Positions 21,867 to 32,567 of a DNA stretch of 64,000 nucleotides are shown piece by piece; the first letter of the stretch is position 1; the number at the start of each line of letters is the position of its first letter. This DNA comes from Tillandsia leiboldiana (taxonomy: Eukaryota > Streptophyta > Magnoliopsida > Poales > Bromeliaceae). A program made the position numbers and the translations under genes. The notes under the pieces are model-generated. The model searched no databases. It was not told the DNA's origin and worked only from the letters and a program-made list of their open reading frames with translations. Where the stretch lies: assembly GCA_029204045.2 (NCBI GenBank), contig CM055062.1, forward strand, positions 9,977,705 to 10,041,704, written 5' to 3'.

Positions 21867-24800
21867 TGTAGTAACCATAATTTTTAAAACAGGATTTTAA
21901 GTTTAAATAATTTTCGGAATTAATTAATTGGCAAAAATAGAATATTAGTAGTGTAAAGTGGCTCCAAAATATCGACTTTTGATCAGGGTCTGATCTCGAA
22001 AATCTGAGATCACCAGTGCGGCCGTATCGTCGAAACATGAAAGATTGATATTCAAAAGTTTTCGATACGACGGTCGGATCTTCAGCAAATCAGCGGCGAA
22101 AGGCGGGGCCTACAACTTAAGTTGTGAATAGTAACCCCTGAATTCGGTGCCCTCTCGATCAACCGTCAGTCGTTTCACTGTCTAAAATCCAAATATAGGA
22201 GTATGAATAGTCAATTCTAGCTGATTTTGACGTTCTGAACGCAATGGCACTGACGGAATTCACGTTTGGCGATTGTGGTGCATCGAAATGCGTGCATTGC
22301 AGTATAGCCTACAGTATATTATAGCCCGAGATGTTATTCGAGCACCGAATCAAGTAAGCAAATACACTACTTAAAAGGTCTCGACAAGCCGGACGTCGTG
22401 GCGAAGTCCGTTTCGCAATTCGACGACTCGTTCGTCTCGAAATGCGTGAAAAGTGTCAAAAAGTTGATTATTTTTGTGAAAACTTTACTTTTCTTGGATC
22501 AAATGGTTTAGGACTTATTGTATAGGGTCTTTGTAGCACAATGAAGCTACAGTGGGGACCTATGAGCCTGTGGTAGACTGTAGAGAGACCAAATTGAAAA
22601 TTTTACAAGATTCCTCATGCATTCATGCATGTGACTCCTCGGCTTCGTGGGGGGGGTTACACGAGGGGCCAACTTCGGGTTGCTTGATAACTCCCAGGAG
22701 TTATACCTAATAACTCTGGGTGCTGGGGAGGCCAAAGAAGCCATCTCCATTGATCCCAAACCCAGAGAATCCGAGAGTGAGAAAGGAAGAGATAGGTTGC
22801 ACTCAAGTTGCTCCAACTTGCTCCTGGTGACTTCTGGAGTGTTCTCCTGCGTCCTGAGATCGAGCCCGAGCTTGCTGGGTGGCTGCGCGACGCGGGGGAG
22901 GAGAACCGGTCGTTACCTTTCTTCTCCAACTCCGGCAAAGGTGAGTTTCTTCCACCTTTGGTTTTTAGGCCCCAATACCTTAGGAAGTAGCCTCTATAGG
23001 TTGTAAGGATGATTCCTGTCGAGTCCTAGCCCTTGTGGTGGTCCCGGTTGCCGGCGGGAGAAGATTCTCGCCGGAAACCTATCTTTGCTCCGCCTCAGCC
23101 TAGTGACACAACCACTCGACCAAACGGAAAATTAAAATGATGGAAAGAAACTGTAGGCGTGGAGGATCATCTCCACCAAATTTGGTGGAGTTTGATCAAG
23201 AAACCGCACCGCAATCTCAAACCCTAATTTTTGGATTTTTTTGTACCATGGCTAAGCTTTTTGCTCCGACGCCGGTGAGGTTCCTCGCTGCCAGGCACAT
23301 GGCCGAGAAGCTTCCTGAGAATGAGAGGAGTTCAACCATGCTCTTGCATGGCATCCATGCAGCCCAAATACGGGGGTGCCATGGATGACCCGAGAAGGGG
23401 TTCAAACCGCGGTGGCCGCCTTTCCGGCCGTCGCCGACAGGTAAGTTAAGGCCGGGAAGCTTTCTGGGACCGAGAGAAACTTAGCCATGCCCTTGCATGG
23501 GCTCCATGCTGTCAGGATAGAAATCCACCATTGTTGGAGGGAAGCTTGAAACCGAGCTTGTCCGCCGCCGTCGCCGCCGTGACCTCATCGTCGGGCACAA
23601 GACCAGGAAGGTTGTGGTGATGAAAGGCACCTTGTGGTGCAAGTGGTTGAGGCCCAGAACCCAGAAATAGCAAAATGGCATTGTTGGGTCTTTGAAGCTT
23701 GTGTGTTAGAAAAAGTGCCCACAACCTGTTTGATAAAATGCCCCAATGAACTCAAGAGCAGATTTAGACATCCTGCAGAATATGAAAGTTGTTCCATACC
23801 TTTCCCTGAGCTCAATGCTCACTTCAGATCGAAAGTTGTCTGTGTGGAAATGTGTGTGGGGCATTGTTGTAGAGTTAGAGAGCAAAGGGTTTGGATCTAC
23901 TTGATCCAGCAGGTTTTGGGTTGCAAAAGAGCAAGCCCTTGTGTCCTGGTATTGTCCAGAGGTGAATGCTCTAAATTATTTTGAATATGCACAAGTAGGT
24001 TTAAAGTTTTTGCATTATTAAGCTCTATGTTGGTTAAATGGCCATGGGTCTGTTTGGGGCAGTTTGCGAAGTCGCGACAGTGAGCTCCTGGCTATTTTGG
24101 GGTCACTAGACGCGATGCTCACCTTAGTTTTCAGTTTGGTTGAGCCGAAGAAATAAAATTTGCTATAAGCCTATGTTAGTATGGTAAGTCATGGCCCGAA
24201 GTTTTTCTCGGGTTCCATGCTGCTGAAAATTGGTGAGCACGGTGTCCAGCAAGTTGAGGACCACCTACTGGAGGTGACGGTTCGTAAAAATGATGTCCTG
24301 ATAAAGAGAACGAGCAAAAACGGCTCTCTAAAATGTCTATAAAAGTACATTTTTCAGAAACTCGAGGGGTCAAAATGCAATTGTAGCCTCACGTGCTGTC
24401 TCGGGCAGTGTGTATATAATCTCTAAGCTTTTTGCTAGTGATCCGTTGGCTCTCGTTGAGCGGAAATTGGTTATCGGTCCGTAAATCGGCAAAATCGTTG
24501 GTTTAACGGCGCCCCGGCGGCAATCGCGCAATTCAGGCAATTGCGGCGATTCCGCCTAGTTGTCTGTTGAGTCCCAGTAGAATCTGGTTGAGCCAGCGGC
24601 AAAGAGTTAAAGCCCGTGTCTCCCGAAAATCCAAATGGAATTTTTGGAGGGGCATTTTGGTAATTATACCAACATTTGATTAAAAGGTCGAGTCTAGCAA
24701 AGTGTTATTTGCCATACATTAATGTTTTAGTATTCCGAGGCTGCACGTCAAGTTTTGCTGAATTCGGGAATCTGTAAGCGCTGTTAGGGTCAAAGTGGGC

Positions 24801-25903
24801 CGAACCGCGGTTTTCCCGGCGACTTGCGTAAATCTGGAAAAGATCCAGGTTTAAGTTTTGTAGGATTAGAGAGTACGAGGTTTGGGTTTGTGTGAGTTGT
24901 CCCTGATCTACATCTTTGATTCAGGTTGGCACGGTTAGACTCTAGCCTTCGAGTATTCCGTTGGAGTTGTCAGATCGCCTGCAAACAGGTGGGTTTATCT
25001 TCGGTCCGGGCTTTATCATCTCGGCCCTCTGGGGTATCGTAATTGGTTGGACCCCTATTCTTGTGATAGCCTAGATTTCCTTATTGAGCCTGCTCTTTTT
25101 ATTGATCAGCATCACTTTTATATTGCTATATCTACTTGATTCATTGATCATTATCAGTTATCAGCCTATATGTTGTCGTGCTTGATTGATCCTTAGCTTG
25201 CTAGCTTATATGTTGCCATGCTCGATTGATCTTTAGCTTGCTATCAGATATTATGATCCTTATCAGTTATCTGATTATATGATGCCTTGCATGATTGATC
25301 TTAGTTGCTTCTAGATATCATGATTTTATTCTCGGACATTTGCCATGCTTGATTGGTCATTAGCTAGCTTGCACACCTTATTGATTATAAGTATATCCTA
25401 ATCCATGTTCTAGTAGTTGTTGATTATATTCTGCATATGATGAGATTCAGTTGGCATTCTGTTGTTGCATCCCCGTTGGGATTTTCCCGGCTTGTTGCTG
25501 ATTACCCGGTCATTAGACCGTGAGCTTGAGCATTTGCATTATGATCGCCCGCACCGCTGTACTTCACGAACATTGCCGGGGTCGCTCCCCATGAGTGTGT
25601 TCTTTACCGGTAAAGTGGTTTGTTGAAAGACCCGTGACCCCCAGGCGGGGTACGTCAGCCAGGTTGGTGCCAGGTTGGGCAGTTTCCCTGAGGTTTTGTT
25701 GGCCAATATGGTGGCTTTTGATTGGGTACTTGGTTGTTCTACCTTTGATGCATGATTGCCTGTTTAAAATCTACTTTACATCATACTCTTATGATTGCCC
25801 AGTTTTTGTTCAATTTCATCCAGTCGTTATACAAGCATGCTCTTGTTTTAGTTTTCAATACCCTGATATGCTCTGCACTGTATTCATGATTATTCGACGT
25901 TTT
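21867..25903 (+). repeat. 3' LTR of the short-internal gypsy element (truncated)
   Basis: Matches 16431 to about 20268 of the 5' LTR and then stops where Sirevirus A begins. The missing last ~700 bp do not reappear anywhere later in the window. It keeps the ~220-bp segment (23025-23245) that the 5' LTR lacks. A 116-codon frame at 23634-23984 (also 18002-18352) is shared only because LTRs are copies; it is not kept in the diverged copy at 62093-64000. Confidence 0.88.
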
Positions 25904-27233
25904 TGTTACGGAATTTGAGTTGGCGTATTTCGTGAATTCGGTTAAGTCTTGAAGATTGAAGATAAAGAAGGTTGGATCATATAACTCAATCTCATGAAAG
26001 AAGAATTCAAAAGGATCAGGTATGTTTAACTAATTATCTTTGGTGATCCGAATACTTCTTATAGTGTAGAAACACTTGGATGAATTTTTAATTGCATAAA
26101 AATCAAAAACTGGACATGGGACATGTTCAGGATCCGGATCAGACATTCCAATCTGGATCCCGAAGGGTGTTTGTTCATACGCAAATTCAATCCGTATCGT
26201 AGCCTCCTTTGATCCGGATCCCGAACACTGGTTTTACCATGATTTATGAACGATCCGGTTCAGGCTTTTCAATTCGGATCCCGAACGTTGGTGTTTGGTG
26301 AAATTGTATGAACGATCCGGATCAGGCACTTCGATCCGGATCCCGAACCTTTGTTTTTCTGGAAACTGTCTGTCTCGCTACTGCAATCCGGATCGCCGAA
26401 GTCCGATCCGGATCGCCGTCCTGAAAAATTCCAGAAAAGGTTAGTTTTTAATTCTTATCCTCTTCCAATGGTTTCTAACCTATATATAGACCCTTTAATT
26501 CATCTTTTAGGGTAACGACGAAAATGGAATAAAATACGACCGAAATAAAAAAATCCACAAATAGAGAAGAAAGGAAATACTGGATTCAATTCTATGTTTC
26601 TTCATCTATTTTATTAATTTGATTTTAGGTTTTCCAAACTCAGATTGTGAGTAGAATCAAATTAATGAATACTTAGATGGTATTTCCGATTTATTTCTAA
26701 TCTAAGTATTCGGCGGATCATCACCACCCAAAAACAACGATTTACCCAAAATCGGCGCGTGGACTCGCGTGGCCTTGTGGATTCAAGGTGCTACCGCTCT
26801 CGTGGATTCGGAGCGAGGTACGTTCGTGGATTCGAAGCGTGCTACTGGGTGAAGACCGTGGATTCGGTCGGACGTCGTGGAGTCGACGTTGGACGTCGTG
26901 GATTCGGCGTTGGACGCAGATCGTGGATTCGAGAAGCGTTGCGGAGCGAGCGGAGAAGATCAACTAGGAGCGTATGGAAAAAGGTTGAGTCGTCTGTGAG
27001 TACGGTATATCACCTTTGTACGTGTTATAATTCTAGTGGATTTCACCGTGTTATCGGTCCCGTGGTTTTTTACTCCGGTTTGGAGTTTTCCACGTAAAAA
27101 TCTCTGCGTGTTATTTATTTTTCCGCATTGGGTTTTATATCGCAAAGATTTTTGAGTGTTTATTGTTTACACCTATTCACCCCCCTCTAGGTGTTTTTTC
27201 TCCTATTTAGATCCAATTATACATAACCCAACA
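25904..27233 (+). repeat. 5' LTR of Sirevirus A
   Basis: 1330 bp, TGTTACGGA...CCCAACA. Contains degenerate GATCCGGATC palindromes between 26131 and 26414, a TATA box TATATATA at 26481-26488, and repeated GTGGATTCG units at 26760-26935 downstream of it. Clearly homologous to the Sirevirus B LTR but much more diverged, so A is older. Confidence 0.9.
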
Positions 27234-27235
27234 AG

Positions 27236-27247
27236 TGGTATCAGAGC
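27236..27247 (+). promoter_or_regulatory. Primer binding site of Sirevirus A
   Basis: TGGTATCAGAGC, 2 bp after the LTR end, exact tRNA-Met match. Confidence 0.93.
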
Positions 27248-27266
27248 GGGAATAGGGTTGTAAACA

Positions 27267-29270
27267 ATGGTTGAAGGTGGAAACATCAACAAACCCCCGT
27301 TCTTCGATGGAACAAATTATGCATACTGGAAAGTACGGATGAAAGCCTTTTTAATTTCCATCGACGAACGGGTGTGGCAATCAATTGAATTAGGATGGTC
27401 TAATCCAACTGAAATTCTTGCTGATGTTCGCACCATCAAACCTAGGTCGAAATGGACCAAGGAAGAGATAGATTCTTCTTCTTACAATGGCAAAGGGATT
27501 AACGCTTTATTTAATGCTTTGTCGCAAACAGAGTTCTCTCGCGTCTCGGCATGTGAGACTGCGAAAGAAATCTGGGATGTTCTTCAAGTTACGCATGAGG
27601 GAACTAACCTTGTGAAGATTCAGAAACTGCAAATGCTTACGAGCAAGTTTAACTCTATTTTCATGGCAGAAAATGAATCTTTCACAGACTATTACACACG
27701 ATTGCAAGACATCGTAAACTCATGTGCTAACTTGGGAGAGAAGATTGCAGAATTTAAAGTTGTAAGAAAAATATTAAGAACTCTTCCTGAAAGATTTCGA
27801 TCCAAGGTTACGGCCATTGAAACTATTAAACACCCGGACGAAATCCGTGTAGAAGAATTAGTTGGTTCATTACAAACTTATGAAATGACATTTCCTACTA
27901 ACTATTCTTCTGGAAAAGCATCCTCTTCTAAGTCTTCAGGTTATGCATTGAAAACAACAAAAGAAGAAGACGCGGATTCATCCTCCTCAGACGATGATGT
28001 AAACCTATCTATGGAGGACTTTGAGAAGCAGCTTGCTCTCTTGACAAGAAGATTTCGCCGAAACTTTCGAAGGGGTAACTCAAGCAAAACTCCATCCTTC
28101 GTAAAGTTGAACAAAGGCAAAGGTTCTTCAAGTTTCAAACCAAGAAAGCAAGAGGGTTTTTCTAAGGATGAGAAAAGCTCAGAAGGACAAGTCCAATGCT
28201 TCAAGTGCCGAGGGTACGGCCATATCTCAACGGAGTGTCCTAATAAGAATCCGTCAAAGAAGAAAGCGATGCAAGCCGTCACTTGGGATGACACCTCATC
28301 GTCAAATGAGTCATCGTCAAGTGATGAAGAAGATAACACAACGGCGTTCCACGCGTCCACATCTTCACCCTTCATGTGCTTAATGGCTAATACATCCGAG
28401 TCATTGTCCAACTCCACTGTTGAAAAGATTGCAACGGACGATGAATCGGATAACTCAGAAGGTGAAGACTTTGCTCTTGCCTACCATAAGCTTTTGAGGG
28501 ATTCAAAGAAACTGGCAAAGCAAAACAAGAGTTTGAGAGGGAGATTGCAGGATCTCGAAGAAGAAGCAAAAAGAGCAACTTCTCTCTCAAACGCTCTTGA
28601 AGCGGAAAGGGATAATCTGATTAAAATAAATGTTTCCCTTCAAGAGTCCAATGAGCAATTCGAGAAGAATTATGTAGATATGGTGAACAAAGCGAATTAC
28701 TTCTTGAAGCTCAACGGGGAGGCTCGACAGGAAAAATTGGAAATGACATAGACCATTCTCCAACTCAAGGATGACTTACAGCGATTTTCATCAGGAAGGA
28801 GTAAGTTGGATAAGCTTCTTGGTCTTGGTCAATCAAACAAATTCGGCCTCGGATACAATCGAACTAAAGACAATTTTAGTTTGGTTGGGACAGTCTTTGT
28901 GCCCTAGTCGGTATCTCCTCCTCCGACACCGGAATTGACGACAAACAACGACAACAAACCTATTTCCCCCTCTTCGGAATCGTCAAGCATCAAGGTATGT
29001 TTTCGTTGTGGTATTGCAGGGCACATAAGAAGAAATTGCAAGATGGGAGCCAAACGCTCAACTCAAGCACTTCTTGCAACGACTACCAAAAGGGCAATTC
29101 CTCGGAAATCAAATGCAAATTATTCGAAGGAAAAGAGCCCCGGTAGTTCATCAAACAAGACGACGATGTCAAGGAAAAGCGATGGATCAAACAAGACGCT
29201 TTCACCAAAGGTATCAACTTCACAATCATTTCCGACGTACACCAAAACTCGAAAGGTTTGGGTACGCAAA
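27267..29270 (+). pseudogene. gag: Sirevirus A Gag (two nonsense mutations)
   Basis: The frame opens at 27267 ([20 protein letters not shown]), 34 bp after the LTR. It shows the copia Gag N-terminal domain (residues about 10-210), an acidic serine-rich linker, a first CCHC zinc knuckle ([14 protein letters not shown], near 28198), a coiled-coil segment (about 28500-28740) and a second knuckle (CFRCGIAGHIRRNC, near 28998). Gag forms the virus-like particle and binds RNA through the knuckles. Stops at 28749-28751 (TAG for GAG in the sister copy) and 28905-28907 (TAG for CAG) break the frame. The reading frame is otherwise continuous into pol, so gag and pol were one ORF. Confidence 0.9.
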
Positions 29271-30300
29271 GGTGAAGTCTTCCCTTGTCTTGTTACAAAT
29301 ATTTCTTTGCATGCATATGATAATTCGTCTTGGTATCTGGATAGCAGTTGTTCCCGTCACATGACCGGTGACAAAAACTGTTTTCAAAATTTTGAGAAAA
29401 TCTCCGGAGGACTTGTAGTTTTCGGAGACGGTCAGTCTTCCAAAATTGTTGGAAAAGGAACAGTAGCTATTCCAGATGGCCCGATTCTAAATAATGTGTT
29501 ATTTGTTGATAGCCTTAAGACTAACCTCATAAGTATCAGTCAACTTTGTGACAATGGTTTTTCAGTTAATTTTTCATCTGTTGAATGCATTGTAACTGAT
29601 AAGGATCATGTTTTCTTTTTAAAGGGGGTTAGATCTGAAAACAATTGTTATGTTGTTCCCAATAAAATTTCTGAAAATTGTAACTTAGTCTCTTCGAATA
29701 ATGAAACACTTTGGCATGAAAGGCTAGGTCACATAAATTTTAAGAAACTTGCTAGAATTTCAAACAAAGACGTGGTCAAGGGGGTTCCTAAACTTTCACT
29801 TAAATAAAACATTGTGTGTGGTGGTTGTCAAAAGGGAAAACAATCTAGGACTGCACACAAGAACTTGAACCATGTTGGTACTAATCGGCCCTTAGAATTA
29901 TTGCATATGGATCTTATGGGACCGACTCGTCAACCATCCTTGGGAGGTAAATGGTATATTTTCTTATTGGTTGATGATTTCTCTAGATACTCATAGGTAG
30001 CATTTTTAAAAGAGAAAGCTGATACTTTTGATTCTTTTCACGAGATTTGCCTTCGTATTATGATTGAAAAGAATGAAAAGATCATTCGTGTTAGAAGTGA
30101 TAGAGGTGGAGAATTCATAAATTCTAAATTCATTGATTTTTGCACTTCCAATGGCATTAAACATGAATTCTCAGAACCCTATACACCTCAACAGAATGGT
30201 GTAGTCGAGCGCAAAAATAGGGTTGTACAAGAGATGGCACGTGTTATGCTTCATAGCCGGAATTTACCGTTATATTTTTGGGCTGAAGCTGTGAACACTG
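29271..30300 (+). pseudogene. pol: Sirevirus A protease and integrase, 5' part of pol
   Basis: Same frame as gag. The protease active site reads D-S-S at 29340-29348 where D-S-G is expected, so the catalytic motif is altered. The zinc-binding pre-integrase segment (LWHERLGH ... CGGCQKGK) follows, with a stop at 29805-29807. The integrase core has the D at 29910 (HMDLMGP), D at 30099 (RSDRGGEF) and E at 30207 (NGVVERKN), the last two 35 residues apart (DD35E). A further stop at 29994-29996 replaces a Trp codon. The frame breaks off at 30300 at the Sirevirus B insertion. Confidence 0.9.
30296..30300. repeat. Left target-site duplication CACTG of Sirevirus B
   Basis: CACTG before the terminal TGTTGGG is repeated at 41466-41470 after the terminal TAACA. 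The duplication lies within the integrase coding sequence of Sirevirus A. Confidence 0.95.
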
Positions 30301-30603
30301 TGTTGGGTTATATGTAATAAGGATCTAAATAGGGGAAAAAACACCTAGAGGGGGGTGAATAGGTGTAAACGTATAAACACTCAAAAATCGTTGCGATAAA
30401 AACCCAATGCGGAAATAAAAAATAATACGCAAGATTTTTACGTGGAAAACTCCATCACCGGAGTAAAAAACCACGGGACCGATAACACGGCAGAAATCCA
30501 CTAGAATTAAAACACGTACAAGGTGATTTACCGTACACAATTACGACTCAACCTTTTCCATACGCTCCTAGAGGATCTTCTCCGCTCGCTCCGCGACGCT
30601 TCT

Positions 30604-30778
30604 CGAATCCACGATCTGCGCCCAACGCCGAATCCACGGCGTCCAACGTCGAATCCACGACGTCCGACCGAATCCACGGTCTTCACCCAATAGCACCCTT
30701 CGAATCCACGAACGTGCCTCGCTCCGAATCCACGAGAGCGGTTGAACCTTGAATCCAAAAGGACACGCGAATCCACGC
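30604..30778 (-). repeat. CGAATCCACG repeats in the Sirevirus leader
   Basis: About eight near-copies of CGAATCCACG, irregularly spaced at 19-32 bp, located downstream of the TATA box and therefore in transcribed R-U5. Repeated at 40429-40603 and, inverted, at 26760-26935 in Sirevirus A. Short frames through them give RGFG/VDSR-like peptides that are not proteins. Confidence 0.75.
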
Positions 30779-31056
30779 GCCGATTTTGGGGTAAATCGTT
30801 GTTTTTGGGTGGTGATGATCCGCCGAATACTTAGATCAAAGATAGATCGGAAATACCATCTAAGTATTCATTAGTTTGATTCAACTCAAGATGTGAGTAT
30901 GAAAACCTAGAATCAAACTAATCAATATAGATGAAGAAACATAGAGTATTCTCTGATGATTTCCTTTCTTCTCTATATGTGGATCTAGAGCCGTATAAGA
31001 TGATATAGGAAAATGACGGCTATGTGGATTAACCCTAGAAAAAGAGTCATAGGGTC

Positions 31057-31064
31057 TATTTATA
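31057..31064 (-). promoter_or_regulatory. TATA box of the Sirevirus B 3' LTR
   Basis: Sense-strand TATAAATA, 67 bp downstream of the palindrome array. The twin copy at 40882-40889 in the 5' LTR is the functional one. Confidence 0.75.
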
Positions 31065-31130
31065 GGTTAGAAACCCTAGGAAGGAGATAAGAATCAAAAA
31101 CCTAGCATTTCTGGAGATTTTACGGACGGC

Positions 31131-31413
31131 GATCCGGATCGGATTAGCTGTGATCCGGATCGTCGTAACGAGTCAGGCAATTCCAGAAAAACGAAGGTTC
31201 GGGATCCGGATCGAAGTGCTTGATCCGGATCGTTCATACAGTTCACCAAACATCAACGTTCGGGATCCGGATTGCGAAGCCTGATCCGGATCGTTCAAGG
31301 AAGATGGTAAACTCAGTGTTCGGGATCCGGATCAAGAGAGGCTACGATCCGGATTGAACTGGTGTATGAACGAACCACCTTCGGGATCCGGATCGAACAA
31401 CCTGATCCGGATC
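31131..31413 (-). promoter_or_regulatory. Paired GATCCGGATC palindrome array, 3' LTR
   Basis: Ten GATCCGGATC or one-mismatch copies, starting at 31131/31152, 31203/31222, 31264/31283, 31324/31346 and 31385/31404. They form five pairs, members 19-22 bp apart and pairs about 60-72 bp apart. The 19-22 bp spacing is about two helical turns, so paired factors would face the same side. The twin array is at 40956-41238. A GGATC inverted repeat suggests a dimeric factor; its identity is unknown. Confidence 0.75.
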
Positions 31414-31640
31414 CTGAACATGTCCCAAGTCCAGTTTTTGATTTTTATGCAATGAAAGATTCTTCCAAGTGTTTCTACACTACAAGAAGTATTCGGATCA
31501 CACAAAATCTTTAGTAAAACATACCTGATCCTTTTGAATTCTTCTTTCTTGAGATTGAGTTAAACGATCCAACTTTCTTCACCTTCAATCTTCAAGACTT
31601 GAGACTTTCACGAAACTACGCCAACTCAAATTTCGTAACA

Positions 31641-31655
31641 ATCTCCCCCTTTGGC
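31641..31655 (-). promoter_or_regulatory. Polypurine tract of Sirevirus B
   Basis: The sense strand reads CCAAAGGGGGAGAT directly before the 3' LTR, a typical copia tract. A second similar tract lies at 32270-32290. Confidence 0.9.
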
Positions 31656-32432
31656 GGTTTCGTGACAAAACACAGATCCACTAAAAGAAAATTCAAAAAG
31701 ATATTTTTGTTGCTATCACCATACAACAAAAATTTACAATGGAGATCCAAAAATTTAAAAACATGAGATAAACTCCTAAAACAGACTCTAGACTTAGACA
31801 TCTGTACTCTCTGCACAAAGAAATCATTCTTGACAAAAAGAGATCGTTAGATACCTCAAGAATATTTAGCATACAAAACCTAGTACAGAGATAGAGTTTA
31901 TCTGATCATCATGACATTTGAGAATTCAGATATGTAAGAGAGTCATAGTCAAAAACCAACATATCTTCTATGCAGTTAAAAACCAAATGTCACAAAATGT
32001 TAGTCCAACATCAACTTGTTAGTCATATTACATGCCCAAATAGTTAGTCGAATAGATAGTCGAGACATGCAAACAATCACAAGATGAAAACCAAAGTTGA
32101 AGTTGAAGTGATACTTACCTTGATGTATACAAAATCTTCATCATCAAGATTTTCACAATCATTGTTCAAGTTCCCTTGATGTTCACTTACATCATCATTG
32201 TACCTTGATACAGTCATCATTGTTCATCATTGAATTCACAATATCATTGTTCTAATCATTGTTCTAAACTCTCTCCCCCTTTTTGTCACAAACAAAGCCA
32301 AAGATTACAGAAGTGGAGAGAATGGTTAACAGTTCAAGTTGGAGAACTAAGGACTCAAATTAAAACTTAAAAGCCTGCACAAAAGAAGGATTTAAACATA
32401 TGCATAATAAACAGAAATTGGAAGGATACGGA
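31656..32432 (-). other. Non-coding 3' region of Sirevirus B between ORF3 and the polypurine tract
   Basis: AT-rich, with no supported ORF. It holds CATCATT-rich low-complexity sequence at 32140-32260 and the second polypurine-like tract at 32270-32290. Probably 3' UTR of the ORF3 and genomic transcripts. Confidence 0.6.
32270..32290 (-). promoter_or_regulatory. Second polypurine-like tract
   Basis: The sense strand reads GTGACAAAAAGGGGGAGAG, about 630 bp upstream of the 3' LTR. It repeats the sequence context of the primary tract (a GTCAC..AAA lead-in and a G5AG core). Multiple polypurine tracts are a reported feature of Sireviruses. Confidence 0.6.
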
Positions 32433-32567
32433 TTATTCAGACTCGTCTGAACTGATACAGCCGAGGATTTGGAATATCTTCTTTATTCGCTTGTTCATTG
32501 ATGATTAATTCTTATTTACCTTCTTTATTTCTTCCTTTACCTCAATTAGTTCATTTGATATACGTTC
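32433..32567 (-). pseudogene. In-frame C-terminal continuation of ORF3 after its stop
   Basis: Beyond the stop at 32568-32570 the same frame stays coding-like for 45 codons with one further stop. The peptides are charged and helical (NELIEVKEEIKKV, MNKRIKKIFQILG), ending at a stop at 32433-32435. This looks like a lost coiled-coil tail, so the current ORF3 end may be a nonsense truncation. Confidence 0.5.

Larger units (their letters stand above)
16431..25903 (+). mobile_element. Gypsy-type element with 4.5 kb LTRs and 892-bp internal region
   Basis: 5' LTR 16431-20974, primer site 20982-20993, internal 20975-21866, polypurine tract 21853-21866, 3' LTR from 21867 broken at 25903 by Sirevirus A. 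Both LTRs begin TGTAGTAACC; the intact one ends GGGGCGTGACA. The internal region is far too short for gag-pol, so this is a deletion derivative that must be mobilised in trans. The five bases before the 5' LTR are TGAGC; the matching duplication cannot be tested because the 3' end is missing. Confidence 0.88.
30301..31640 (-). repeat. 3' LTR of Sirevirus B
   Basis: 1340 bp. On the sense strand: paired GATCCGGATC palindromes (31413 down to 31131), TATA box TATAAATA (31064-31057), then a leader with about eight CGTGGATTCG-type units (30778-30604). Ends are TGTTACG...CCCAACA on the sense strand. Confidence 0.95.

Noticed and set aside
26759..27097. 112-codon plus-strand frame rich in RGFG/VDSR repeats
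   Set aside because: It is the translated GTGGATTCG repeat of the Sirevirus leader; the minus-strand copies (30528-30776, 40353-40601) give similar peptides from the same repeat.
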